Shown: piece after piece, positions 46,139 through 58,971 of the stretch | Layout of the letters: the number at the start of each line of letters is the position of its first letter | How positions within the stretch are numbered: position 1 is the first letter of the stretch | Assembly: GCA_023375675.1 (NCBI GenBank) | Contig: JALQBC010000005.1 | Span: 496,001-560,000, forward strand | Length of the DNA stretch: 64,000 nucleotides | Source: Cytospora piceicola | Lineage: Eukaryota > Ascomycota > Sordariomycetes > Diaporthales > Cytosporaceae | Reading direction: 5' to 3' | Translations under genes and position numbers: made by a program | Notes under the pieces: generated by a model | Database searches by the model: none | Told to the model about the DNA's origin: nothing | Seen by the model: the letters and a program-made list of their open reading frames with translations, nothing else

Positions 46139-48191
46139 AAATGCCGTGTGACATCAACAAATCCTGCTCAGTACTCCGTAGTGATGCGGTAGCACGTACC
46201 TCTCGTCTTGCGCATGGAGGATGCTGCGGGACATGATACTGTAATGTAGCACACCGCGTCGCCACATGACCTCAACCGATGTTTCGCCCCCAAGAAATGA
46301 GATCCCAACCGTTCACTCGTCTCTTTTCTTCTTCTTCCTTCTTCTCTTTCCTTCCCCCCAGCCCCGAGACCTGAGAGGTGAGAAGTGAAGGGTCGTATCT
46401 GTGTGTCGTATCTGTGTGTCGTGTCCTGTCGTGTCCTTGTCCGATCGGGTGGCGGCTGGCTGCCTTTTTGCCTGCTCACCTGCACACACGTGCACAACGA
46501 TCTAGACTACCACGCAAAGAGGTTGGCGCATCCTCGGTCAGTCCTTGTGGCAGTTGAGCAGTCACACACCTCTCCACCTCTCTCTCTCTCGTACAATTCC
46601 TCTCAATTCCTCTCTCAGGTGTTGCACATCCCACCGAGCTCATGTCACACAGTCGACATATTCATTTGCTCAGGGATGCAGGTCTTGCTGGAAGGGGGAA
46701 TCCGGCAGGATCATTATAGTGCCTGGTGAGGAGATCGAAGGAGGACGAAGGATGACATGTACAGATGCAGGTAGCAGACAAGCTGGGGGAGGAGTATATC
46801 CTCGAGTGCCCGGTGCAATGAATCATCTTCCAGTCTCGTAATCTGTGGTACTGTGCACACCAACGTACGGTAGGTAGCACGTACGTTCTTCCAGACAGTC
46901 TCGCATGGGCACGACAAAATCCAATCGGGTGCCCGTCGAAATAGTGTAGACAAGGAATAGATGACGCCCTCCCCCCTCCCCCGGGCTAAACCCGTCGGCA
47001 TATTCTGCCGTTCCATCATGCCACAAATTTGAGTAGTGCAGTTAGTTAATCAACGCCGACCGAGGCTGGAGATATGGTCCGCTCCAGTAAAGAGCGTTTC
47101 GCCACCCCTCCCAAGCCCAACGTCCAAGGGGGTGGGGGGAGGAAGAGCAGGAGGGTGCCACCGCATAGTGTTTTAAGATGCTGCTGTGAGACCAGGAAAA
47201 GCTGTCAACCTCCCCAATTGTTTCTCATCAGCCTCACTCACTCAGCCATCCCCGCTTTCCTGGGCAAACTTAGAGAGAGCCTGGAGCGGGCCAAGAACTG
47301 GCTGGTTTGTTGGCTGGTTTCTTGCAACGTTCCGTAGGTAACAATGGGAAATGCCGAATATATTGCGCCGGGAATAAACAACGGGGATGCTTTACTATAT
47401 CCCGTGGGAGCAGCGATATAATACACGTACACACATCACAGTGCAGAATAGCGCATTTGCAGACGGCCTCACCAGAGATCACCGAGAACCACTATACTGG
47501 GTAGTGTATATACATACGTATGAAAGCCGATTGAAACGTCGGCGCAGACCATGTTGACAACGAACTGCCGCGCGACGGCCGGAGAACAACTTGCTTAGGC
47601 CGCGCGTCTAAGAAAGACCAAACAAACTTTCCGATGGTAACCATTGTGCAGTTGAGAGTGCAGTTGAAATGCAAGGCCTTGCCTTTTTTATTTTTACTTT
47701 TGCCCTTCAACCTCTTTTTCACCCCTCGGGATCAGAAGAGGCAGGTGGTTTGTATCTTGCATCAGTCGGCATGCCGAAAACGATCTCGAGTGCATACCAC
47801 TATATTGGTATGAGTACGTACTGAGAACGACCACGGGGTAGGAATAGCCGATGCAGACGGATGTGTTGAGGCGATAAAAAAAGAAAAGAAAAGAGGAAAA
47901 AGGAAGAAGAAAAAAACAACCAACAACCGACGAGTTGCATATCCGCAGCCGGCAGGTCTGGGCCCCAGCATGAAGGGTGCAGTCCAATAAAGACAGTCCA
48001 CGGATGTTCTCTGTTCTCACGCCCCCTCCCCCTCTCCCCTCAGAAGCAACAGTCCCGACCTTATTGCCTGGTTGGTACCGAGGATAGGTTGGATAGGTGG
48101 TATGGGCAGAGCCAGCCCCCGTGGGCGAACCGCCAGGCAGAGCGCGGACAGCAACACAAGGGAGACAAGAAGTTAACCTTTGGCCCCTTGT

Positions 48192-48205
48192 CCCCCCCCC
48201 CCCCC
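48192..48205. repeat. C14 homopolymer
   Basis: Fourteen C in a row, intergenic. Confidence 0.9.
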
Positions 48206-48495
48206 AACCAATGGAACCATCTGCCAGAGAAGGAGGTCCCGATATCATATATCAGTTAACCACAGACGTCCTCTTCCCTCCTGCACGGACGCCGGGTAGG
48301 AGCGTCTTCAGCCGGTCCGACAGCTCCAGACTGCTGGAGACTGTGACCCCTCCCCTCCCCCCTTCCTCCGTGCCTGCCTACCTGCCTGCCTACCACACAG
48401 TAGCGCCCGCCCTCCCCTTCACCAACACGTTTCCAGCCTGCCAGGAAGGGAGTCCAGGTAGGTGGCGTTGACGCGGACTTGCAGAGTGTATGCGT

Positions 48496-48496
<1 letters not shown>

Positions 48497-48553
<57 letters not shown>
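48497..48553. repeat. TG microsatellite
   Basis: About 20 TG dinucleotides, flanked by TGTATG variants. The long open frames over this tract are artefacts of the repeat. Confidence 0.9.
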
Positions 48554-48558
<5 letters not shown>

Positions 48559-48989
48559 CAAGCTGCGTTGATCTGCAGGAAGCAGGCGTTCAAGAGGGGT
48601 GGGTGTGCGCATTGCATCGGTGGCCACCACAACCACAACCACCACAGGGGAAACCTCAAGCCGACTGCCATCGTGCGCGGCCGTATACTCTTGCTGGTGA
48701 TTTGCTGGCCTCCGCGCCCGTCAGGGTCGGCGTCCGTGTCATCTTGCAGGACGCATCCCCTCCCCCCCCCCCAAAAAACCGGGCAATTTCTGTCGTCATC
48801 GGCCTGTCGACCCCGTTGGTCTCGGCCTCCTTGTCTTCTCTCCTCTTTGTCGGTTTCGCATTTCGTGCAGCAGCGCCTAGGGGGTCTAGACTGGGCCCCC
48901 GTCGACAGAACCAACAAAACAGATATCAGCCGCTCAGGTCAGTGTCTTGGCGGAGGTAGCCCGATGTGGTGTGGTCAAGGGTTGCGCCG

Positions 48990-48992
<3 letters not shown>

Positions 48993-49021
<29 letters not shown>
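48993..49021. repeat. CAG microsatellite
   Basis: About nine CAG/GCA triplets in intergenic DNA. Confidence 0.85.
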
Positions 49022-50487
49022 TGGTGCAGAGTAGAGTAGCAGTGGCTCGCCAGGTGCAACCTCCAGAAGCTAGCAGCACCTGATGGGCGGCCAGGCGGCC
49101 AACGGGGCGGCCTGGCATACCACTTCCCGCACTGCATGGGATGGATACACCTGGCTGGCCTGGGCAGTTTTCAACGGCAGGCTGAATGGGGAGGAGGGAG
49201 ATCGCCCACTAAGATGTTAAGAGCTGTCAGGCAAAAAACCTGACTTGGTTGCCCTATATGCGTGGGTAATAAGGGGAATACTGGGAAATGCGACTGGCCC
49301 TGCCTGCATGGCGCCTGCTTTTCCGCACACGCCTAGTCGACGATCGACGGATGATTCGCATGAGCAGGCGCCTAGCCTGGACTGTTGGCATGCTACTGTG
49401 CCATCCTGGCGCGATGGTGCGTCCCCAGTTCGGTTCTTGCTGCAGTGCAGTAGCAACAAGAAGTTGCATAATACCTCGCATGGCACATAATTATAGCCGG
49501 AGAAGAGATAGCACACCTGCAGTGTTCCTCTCTCTATATGACGTCCGGATGACTTTTTCCTCATGGTCGTTGTGCTCTTCCAATATCTTGGCATGCTCAA
49601 ATAAAGGATAACCGGCAGCAATGTCCTTTTGCCCATGTCGAAACGCGAGTAGTCCCGAAAGCCCGCAGCTGAGCCTGGACATACAGGACCGTCCGAAGGC
49701 CTTGCCTCTGTTTCGGAGCACATCATGAAACAGGGTACCGGGCAAAACAAAGATCACTCAGTGTGCCGTGTGGACGTATCTTGGCCCCTTCGCGGTCGAC
49801 TGCCCCCTGCGGGTCGACACCCCATCAAGCGTACGAGGCAAGGGCTCGCTGACAGCTGTGCAGGCATTTCAACTGCGACATCCTCAACAACTGTACGGAA
49901 CCGTCATAATATCAGCCCTTCGTCACTTACACACTACACTACACCATTGCACGGCGTGGCGGCTGAGGGGCCTGCACTCCCTACCCCCGTAACCATTGGG
50001 AGATCGGGGCTCCCACTCACTGCTTTTTGTTTTGGCTAGTGCTGGGCCTGGATTTGGAGAAACGCGGGGGGCATATATGACTGCTCAGATGTGATGCATT
50101 AGCCGTGTTTTCCATCCCTGACCCTGCTGCGACGGCGTCTATCGCCGTTCGTTATAACTGTGGGTAACGCAGGGAACATAATCCCATCAAGGTGGGGAAA
50201 AAATCGATGGTCTGTGGCATAGTCTGCCGGATTGTAATTTTGTTTTCCTCAACTGCAGTCGTTAAAAGACACCAGGCCAGCACCACGGGGCTCGGCGACA
50301 TGGACACTGGGGGTGTGCGATGTGCGATAGCGGCAGTGGCCGGCAGCACACATCAAACCAACAACACCCAGCCAGGCCGGCCTGGGCTGAACAGCCCCGT
50401 CTCACTGCAGCAAGAGAGGAATTGTTGGAAAAAATTTCTCACTTGGCATTTCCGAGCTCAGCCTCCAGGCTTGGTAGCACCAGCCAA

Positions 50488-51600
50488 TTAATCCTTCGAG
50501 GCCTGAAACGTGACCCTTGGAGACGGCTGATACCGTGTCCAGCCTTGCGGGCCAGGCTGGCCAACGAGCGGCCGGCTCGCGGCCACAAGAAAGCACTCGA
50601 GAATTTCTCTGGCTCGCACCATAGTAGCAATCCACAGTCGCGGCAGCGGTATCCCAGCGCAGGCAGAGCTGGAAATTGTGAGCATCTCGGTGTCTTGGAT
50701 CCCTGAGCACTGGCTCCCGATCTTCTCGATCTCGCGCACGATGCCAAATGGGCCGTATCCACTCCCCTGAGATAGTCCGCGTGGGGGTTCACGATGGTGT
50801 TGGCTGCCGTTATCAGCCGCGCACCGCAGTGGATCTGATCCGAGTGTGCCTCTGGTGGAGGAGCATCGGTCTTCCCTGGTGGTCCGGACTCGGGACGAAT
50901 GAAAAGTGAAGATTGAGTCACCTCCCCCCCCCCTTTCCATGATCGCCTCGGCGTCAATATTGCCAACAGAAGGAACCTTGAAGTCAAGTGACCAGAATTT
51001 CTCCATTCCACGCCCCTTGGCGCAAACTTTACTGTCTGTGGATCCGGATCCGCGTCCGAGATTTGAGTATCCAGCTCCGTCAAAGATAGCCGCTGGAGAA
51101 GTAGCGTCTTGGGGGTTCCTGAGAGCTTGATGACAGGCGGAACTTAGCGTGAGAGACCAATCATATATCCCAGATACCCCGGCCTGTTCCCTACTAGAGC
51201 CATTACTCGTGGCTTTGGGTCTTCCAAGGGTTCCGTTCCCTCATCGACCACTCGGGCAATGCTCACTCGGGCCACTCATCGAGGTCGCCGATGCGTCGGG
51301 ACGATGCCAATGTATGTTCATCTCGCTCATCATCGGCCCAGGAGCTGGGCTCACTGAGAGAAAAGATTTCCCGGATCGGCTAGCTTCGAAACACCGAACA
51401 CATTGTCCGGCCCCTTGGCGAGAAAGACGCAAGTAAAACCTGTAAGCGCGTATATCGGTACCGGCAGCATCAACCGAGGAGGAAGAAACGAGTCTGAGAT
51501 AAAGGTTCTCTTCTTCGCAATCGCATTGCGCCGTCCGATATGACCCTGGGTGATCCTTTCCCTTCTGCTTCCTGGTGTCAAGGACGAAATTAATTTCTCA
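50488..51600 (-). other. stop-poor minus-strand segment, possible unrecognised or decayed gene
   Basis: One minus-strand frame runs about 371 codons with a single stop (TGA at 51243-51241). A second frame is open over 50439-51083, and the frames meet near a ten-base C run (50924-50933) where a length change could shift one into the other. The predicted sequences have ordinary composition (KFWSLDFKVPSVGNIDAE in one frame), but I recognise no domain. A third frame is also locally open, so this may be chance in GC-rich DNA. Confidence 0.2.
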
Positions 51601-52826
51601 CGTGCATATTGACAGCCGCCCGTGGCAGGTTATGGAATGCTGCCGAGTTGACAAGATCGTATACTCGAGACCGTGGCGTGGATGGTGACAAAGTATATCA
51701 CTCTCATACTCTCACCACAGAGGAACTTCTTGGAAGGGTTTGACGACGCCAGGTTGCGAGATGATCGTTTCCTGTTTTCCCTGGGAAGCCATTTGGCACA
51801 AGTTCCCACACACAGTTCCCACTACACTAAATGTCGGTCGTTTAGGCACGTTAGGGCCCTGCCGATGTGGAGCATATGGATCAGCGCGATGGTCAAAAAT
51901 AAACGAGGCCGACCGGGCTCAACCTTTCCAAAGAGGGTTGGCGGGAATGCTGACTCACACCTGACGAAGAGGACCAAGGAATGTACAATCTCGCGTGAAG
52001 GCAAGGTGAAGGAAGGGGGTCCTGGGGGGGAGAGAAGGGAAGGAAAAAAAATTGCCTTCCTCTCCACCACGCGATCGCGACATCTGTGAATCGTAGGAGT
52101 CATCAGATTGGCAGGCGGCCGCCAGGAAGCCGCCGTCAGCGCTAGACCCAACTCAATCCAAACGTGCAGGGAATGGAAAGATTTGGAACAGACCAAAAAT
52201 ACAAAAATACCATTCTCAGAAAAAGCATGCAAGGCACCCGTTCTTTCGAAGGGGGCGGTCCATTCCCATGTTCTTTCGTGGTGGCACCATACATTACGGC
52301 ACACAGTACAGTCAGTATGTATGTACATAGGAAAAACCCGCCCAGTACTTAAGTACGTTTGGCGATTTTGGTGGATGAGGGAGGCACGATGACGTCGGGG
52401 ACACCAAGAATGATGTGCGCTGTGCTCCACCGGACCCAGGCAGCTGGTGAACCTTTTGGGCTCGCGAAGCACGCACGCACGCACGCCTGACAGCCACCAT
52501 CAAAGGGAGTGGAGATGATGCGTTACATAAGTACATACGGGCGCCATCTCAGCCTTCTGGGTCCCGAGGTTCATCATGAGGGAGGGCGTGTGAAGAGGTA
52601 AAAAGAAAAAAGAAGGCAGAAAAAAAGGTCTTCGGTCGTTTACGGACCCAGCTTACATTCCATCGCCCTTGGTCGTCGCCCTTGGTGGAGGCTGAAGCAC
52701 CGGCGGCACTGGCGGCTCACACAAAGTGACTGTATGTGGCTTCCAAGGTGAGACCGTGGGAGAAGAGCCTGTGGGTTGGTTGGTATTAACCATATAGCAC
52801 GCAGTACTCACCTTCCCATGTGATAC

Positions 52827-52862
52827 CGGAATATACCAGGATACCCAGGATACCCAGGATAC
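52827..52862. repeat. GATACCCAG tandem repeat
   Basis: Four units of a nine-base repeat (GATACC-CAG type). Intergenic. Confidence 0.75.
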
Positions 52863-53193
52863 CTGTACTGAGCAGCATACCTGCTTCGCCCAACAACGTG
52901 CCCAGGTGCCTAATAAACTTTCATATGCCTTGTCAGCAGGTCAGTCGACGTTTGGAAACCCAGCCCGGTTTATCGTGGGTCGCACTACTCACTGCATGTG
53001 TTTAAGTACACAGTATCGATCTATCTTCCAGGAATGCCGGAGACAATATCGAGGAAAGTTCCGGGTCGGCGTGCTCAAAGCACCGATAGATCACCGCTGG
53101 ACAAAAGCAAACGCCCGAACGGGGACTGAGACAACGGCGGAAGGAGACACATCCGAAGGCACCGGACGGCTTCAGCCACAGACATAACGTAAG

Positions 53194-53262
53194 AACAACA
53201 ACAACAACAGCAACAACGACAATAAAAATAGGAATAACAACAACAACAACAACAATAACACA
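53194..53262. repeat. AAC microsatellite, imperfect
   Basis: AAC/ACA triplets with a short A-rich interruption in the middle. Intergenic. Confidence 0.85.
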
Positions 53263-53754
53263 AAAACCAGCAACATGTGGCTGCAGCCCTCCACGAGGCT
53301 AAGCCTACATACTAATGTAGCACGGGGCAGCCTTCTAGGCTTTGCGTGATCACGATCGCGTTGTACTGGCATCACCTAAGGAACCGGACGTCATCATCAG
53401 AGGCTGTTATTCCGTATCTCTTATGTATTGGCCCCCCCGTGTGTGCCGTCAAAGATGTTTCGCCCAAAGTGGATTTGCCCGTGATCTGATGTGAAGCATC
53501 GTGCAGCCAGCCTTCTCCACAAGGCTGCCCTAGCCCCCCCCCTCCCCTTGGCAAACACCCCCCTCCCCCCCGGCCCTCCTTTGCCCCCGGGCGATCTCTT
53601 CGTACACACATGGTAAATGCAGTAGTGTCCGAAGGTACGTATCTACGACGACGAGAATGACGCCGCGACCCGGACGGACAACGCGCTGTCCGCGATGTTT
53701 CGCGATCGCCTCTTCATCAATCAGAAAGCGGGGTACGAGACAGTGTGCTTTGAC

Positions 53755-53766
53755 GGGGGGGGGGGG
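53755..53766. repeat. G12 homopolymer
   Basis: Twelve G in a row, intergenic. Confidence 0.9.
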
Positions 53767-53875
53767 ATGATGCGACCGCGGGTTAATCTAAACTGACCCC
53801 GCCTGTCCGTCGTGAGTGCGTACCGAAACAGCCGGCCCACCGGATGGGGAGGGGGAGAGGGGCTTTACTGTGTAT

Positions 53876-54232
53876 TCACTGAGAGGCACGTCTTTGTCGT
53901 GAACCCGTGTGAATAGTTGCAGGTTCTTCCTTCCCTTGCCCCCTTATCCCCGGGTGGGCGAACCGGCCATCCCGGGATCTCCCAACACGTCTGCAGCAGT
54001 GGTGCGGTTCGTCGTCAGCCAGGAAGGCAGCTCGGCCTGCCTGTTTCTGGTTGAACCCCCCATCTCGCAGAAGACCATCATCATAACGAGAGGGCAATCT
54101 GCAGATGTCCTGACGGGAACGATCAGCGCCTGCGGTCACGTGCAGCCGAACTCGTACTCGTATTGTGGAACAGATGAGAGGCACGAAATGGGGGATGATG
54201 ATGATGAAGGCCCAAAGCGACGCGGGTTCCAT
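53876..54232 (-). other. 118-codon open frame with signal-peptide-like start, uncertain
   Basis: It starts at an ATG with MEPASLWAFIIIIPHFVPLI, which could be a secretion signal, then a basic Arg/Cys-containing stretch to a stop at 53876. The opposite strand also has a long open frame over this place. No family recognised; a small secreted protein is possible but weakly supported. Confidence 0.15.
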
Positions 54233-57200
54233 CTTGAAACCCTCCAAAGCTCGGAAAATATCGTATCCTGGTTCCTACATATGTGTAGGCGAGATACGGT
54301 AGTCATCACACGGTCAGAGAGGGCAAATGGCCCAATTGAAGATCTCCCTACTGCATACAAGTTAGGTTGGACCCCACTGTCGTGCACAAAATCCATGATG
54401 GTGTCGTTCATAGGAAGTACACTATAGGCTCCGCGAAATGACGGGAGACCCACTCTCTTGCACCTAATCTTGTGGAGGTGGGAGATTGACATTCGGTTGG
54501 CAGATGGCCAGGGCCTACTTATGCGTACCTAGGTAGTCTACACACCCCTTCCCTCTTACTGATCTCGTAAAGCCTCACGCGTGAGAACCTTGAGGCCGTA
54601 GAGTCGTAGAGAGGGGCTGGCTGATTGGACACGTCTAGCGCGGCACTCTGTATACATATATACATCTGAGATGATCCATGACGCAAATCTCTTGGGGGGG
54701 CTGAGTTGGCTCGGAGATCAGTTGAACTTTCAGACTTTCCAGCCTTGTGGCGACCCATCTCGTCATTCCACTGCCGGTAAGTCGTGAGAAGGGGTCTGAA
54801 GATCATCCAGCAGGCCTGCACATGCCATACATGTTATTGGCCGGCAGGCCCTTGATAACGACACCCCTGGCTTTTATCGCTGGACTGCAGCAGGCTCCTG
54901 ACCCTACATAACGATGGTGCATTATCTTGTGCAATGAGAGTCTCGAAAGACGTTCGGCCAATCAGTCGAGCCCAGTCCCTGCTGCGCCGACGTCAACAAG
55001 CTGGGGAGAGGGGGTTGAGGTACCCCTAACGGCGCCGGACTGCCGAACGTACCGCGGTTGCGTGCCAAGAGCATCGTGGCCATCAGGGTTTTGGAAAGTC
55101 AATTGACGAGAGGGAAAAACAATCCAGAACATCGGCGGCTGTGGGCGCGTCAGTCCGACGATCCACGTACTCGCGGCGCCGAGCAGCAGTTGCGAGCTTC
55201 CTCATTGCAACGGCCCCAAGGTCCAGGGACAAGCGGCTGCTGCAGCAGAAGCGGTTCCTCCTCCCTGCTACCTTCTCGTTGGGTGAGGCCGGCAGACGCA
55301 GGGCCCCTTCGATCGTTCGGCCGCTGCTGGGTCAACGAATTGCCCGGAGCTGATTAGCTGGTCCGGCCGCCCAGAGGAGGTTGGCAAAGCAAGAAGCTGG
55401 CTGCATCCATCTGCGAACAGGGACGCAGGACCCCCAAGGCGCCCCCCAGGCCCTCCATGATGCAGGCTCTCGCAGGGAACTCATGCAGGTGAGATGCAAA
55501 GGGGAATAGCGCCCCACCCCTTCCTCCCAGAGAGCTGCCCATGATGGCGAGAGGAGAAGCCTGTTGGCAGTGGAAAGAGGAGACGAGGCCTGTGGCAGGC
55601 AAAGGAGGAACCAAGGGCGCTCCCCAACTCTGTTGACTTCCAAGGTCATTAATTTGGAGTCCTCTTTCCTCGGCAGCTGGACACCTATTGGGTCAGCAGG
55701 GCAGGATCGCCCATGATCCATGCCCGCCTGCTGTTTCGTGGCTTTCCTGCATGTGCCTTGATAGTGTGAGATGCCGTTGTCGTCGTCCTCACCTCTATCG
55801 TGGTGGATGGTGGGAACCCTCCAGCCACTAGCCTCCCTAGTTAGACGCACCAGGCTGCATGGTGAAGGTAGGCTAGGTACTACTGGGGTAGAATATTTCC
55901 CGTGCGTGAAGGGGTCCCGTACAGATAACGACCTTGTCTGTTCTGTGTGGGTGTAGTGCCCTGAGACGGCTAATATAACGAATGGCGAGAATGTCGAAAC
56001 AGCTAGGCTTGATGACCTGTGGCCGTGATCTATGGCGCCGCTGTCAGAGTTTGGTTGCCGCCGCCGGCGCAGGGCGATGATGCTTCCATGATGAAAGAGG
56101 GGGAAGCGCAGCCTGGCAGCCAAGAGAGATGCAGTGGCATCAAGTGGCATGTCGTCCTAGCCCAGGCCAGGCGTTTAAAAGTCCTTCGATCAATCGTTTC
56201 CGTGGCGCGCTGCAAGCAGGCGTAGAGTTGCATTGTTCGTAGACTTCCATGGCAAACCATTAGTGTTGTCCATGGGGATTTGTTTTGGTGCCCCGCGGTT
56301 TTCCAGATCGCCCCTTGTATCATAGTCGTCCGAAACTAAGGTCGCAAATGCACCACCACCCAGTACCTATGTGTGAGAGAGAAGTCCTTTTACCACCTCT
56401 CTATCTCCTCGATCCTCCTTGAGACTGGCAAGGAGGTGGCAGCTGTTGGATGATCGCCCTTCGTGCCTTATCTTGCTGCGGCTGGATATCGAGTTGGGTA
56501 GCTTATCTCGTATTTTTGGCGATTTATTTCACGAGGGCACCTGGGGCTTGATCGCGTCTCTGTATCTTCAAGGGCCTTACAATTCCTGTCAATCTTCTAC
56601 CTCGGTATGTTTGTACTGTGACTATGGTAGATATGCTAGATAGATACGGTAGACTGGTAGAGAGTGTGAGAGAGATAGGGGAGCGGGAACAACCTTGATG
56701 GCCAAAAGAAATTCCACTTCTGAGGTAACGCTGGGGAACGAGTGCAATGGCCCTCTCCCCATGGAATTTTCGAATGGGAAAAAGGATCGCGAACGACCCC
56801 CACGCGAAAAAAACGGAGCTCTGCCATAGATTAGGGGTCCGGGTCGCTCAGTCTCGAGGCCCCGAATTCCACTATCGACATCATCTCCGTGCTTGTTGGA
56901 TTCAGCTGCGTCCTACTACATGGGATGGGATGGGATGGTGTACTATGACGGCAATTCGGAAAGGGTTCGGAGAGATAGGCTGGCTGGCTGGCTGTCTGGC
57001 AGTCTGATAGGCACAGACGAGACGAGGACGTATGTACGAAGAAGTTCACGATGGAGAGCTGTGTGGGCCTGGACTGCCAGAAAACTGCCTGGGAGCACTT
57101 GAGCCAGGGAGCTTGTGGGATCGTCTTCCTCGTGCAACATTGGCTGGCCACCGTTGCATATGTGCACTTAGCTCTTAGTTCCCATGGGAAAAACTCTACT

Positions 57201-58079
57201 ATGCAAGTACCACAGTAGGCTGTAGCAGCAGTGTGGCAGTGTGGTGGTACCTAAGTACATAGGTAGGCAGGTAGGTATGTAGTGTCGATGTTAAAATCGG
57301 GTTTAGCATGATCGACGACATACTGTAGAAGGACGCTACCGACTTCTCGACCTCCGTCAGACATTAAGACGACAGGCTGGATTTTACTGTTACAGCAATC
57401 TCTCAACAGCAGCCATCAGGAGACTGTCATGCAATCTTCCAAAAGACTTCTCATCAAACTCTGCGGAGACGAGAACTGGACTCTTCTGCTTCCGGTTCCC
57501 ACACCTCGAGGTTGACAGAGAACCGGACGGACAACCTTAAGCTTCGGAATTGAAGATGACTCTTAGTCCGTACGGATCCGTAAATACTCACTTAAGTACC
57601 TATCTAGGTACTCAGAGCTGGTAGACTAGAAATTAGACGCCTGTCAAGGTTCTCGGTTTTGAGGTCAGCCCACTTTTGGTGAAGAGAGTTGCACCTACTT
57701 ATAATTTAACACACATAGTAGATACATACATACTAAGTAGCATACTGTGCATGCTGGCCATATGAAGGCCCAAATTGGGGAGCAGGAGGAAACAGGAAAA
57801 CATGCTCGTTGGGATCAGCCAACGATGAGGCCAGCTCGTGCTTCAGGCGACAAGCCAGGCCAGACGACAACATGCCACTTACAGTGCCACTTGTACCCTA
57901 CTTAGTAAGTATGCAGGTATGTACTATGGTAATTCACCTCAGTAACAAGACTGCAAGACTCACAAGACTGACAAGGACAGTCATACTGCGTGCCCAAATG
58001 CGGATTGCTCCACCTCCCGCAGCTTTCAAGGTTGAGTGAGCTCCACTGTCACAGTAGTGTGTTTGTGAGTGTACAAATG

Positions 58080-58117
58080 TACCTAGGTACATAGGTACGT
58101 CCGTATGTACCTAGGTA
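58080..58117. repeat. pair of TACCTAGGTA palindromes
   Basis: Two exact copies (58080-58089 and 58108-58117) in one 38-bp stretch of TAGGTAC-type sequence, 0.85 kb before the Ecl1-like ATG. Confidence 0.85.
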
Positions 58118-58971
58118 CCCACTGTGACCACACCCGCTTTTCGTCATGCCCGTCTTCACTTGCGTTCTGCGACCTGGCGGCCTTTGTTGTTGCTGCACCG
58201 GGGGGGGAGTGGGAGTGACAGGGTGCGTATAGGGTCACTCCCCCCTGGAACCACTGCAGCAGCAGCACCAGCAGCACCAGCAGGCCCCCGGGTGGCGAGG
58301 AATGCGGGGCCCAGGGCAGCAGGGCCAGACAGGCCGTTGAAAAACTTTTCAGAGACACCCTGTGCGATTTTTACACATGACACGCCCGGTCCCCACCCCC
58401 CACCACCCCTGCCCCAAAACCACCGACAGGGACATGGGTATCTGTATGCGCTAGCGCTAGGTCTCATGGGGAATGGTCTCATCTGCACGAGCAAGGCCTC
58501 CCCGGTTGCCTTGCCTTGGGGATTTGGCAGAGCACTTTGCCGTTTTGGCTGTGTCAGGGTCAACAATAGAAAAGAAGCTGCTCCCCTCCCGAGCTTCACG
58601 TCCTGGCTCACCATTAAACCTTGGATCCTATCTACCATACCTATTTACCAACTTCACTTCAGACTTTCCCTTCTCTCTGACTACGAACGAGTAATCACTT
58701 GCTCTCTTCTCTTCATCCAAGCAACAAACAAACAATCAAAACAGCAGTCTCGCCTTTCTAGCACTCGCTCCAACCGTACTCTACGCTATCCTCAAATCAC
58801 CACCAACCACCATCCATCTCACACAGTCACCACCCGTGACGATAATTGATACGCCTCGCTCGAGCAACCGAACTTCGAAGAGAACCTCTCGTTCTTGGGC
58901 CGCAGGAAGCTAGCCCTTCGACAGGAGACAACCACTACCCCTCTCACCACCACACCACACATCCTCCCAAA

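Larger units (their letters stand above)
43324..58971. other. 15.6-kb gene desert of ordinary base composition
   Basis: No confident gene lies between crm1 and the Ecl1-like gene. Present: the crm1 3' end; a 43-nt vps29 copy (44954-44996); G/C homopolymers of 10-14 bases; TG, CAG and AAC microsatellites; GATACCCAG repeats near 52.83 kb; and three TACCTAGGTA palindromes (54526, 58080, 58108). Long open frames exist (50.49-51.60 kb minus, 53.88-54.43 kb both strands, 55.33-56.15 kb minus), but each lacks a recognisable domain, a proper start or consistent frame. The last kilobase is C/T-rich and probably the promoter and leader of the Ecl1-like gene. Confidence 0.6.

Noticed and set aside
48390..49083. 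Long open frames on both strands
   Set aside because: They run through TG and CAG microsatellites and poly-C, which lack stops by nature.
51822..52484. 220-codon minus-strand frame
   Set aside because: The start is a GTG within an ACGC repeat; no domain and no coding character.
55332..56150. 272-codon minus-strand frame starting with ATG
   Set aside because: Composition is irregular (many Trp, Ser and Arg), with no domain, no splice support and no neighbour context. I consider it chance in GC-balanced DNA, though a lineage-specific gene cannot be excluded.
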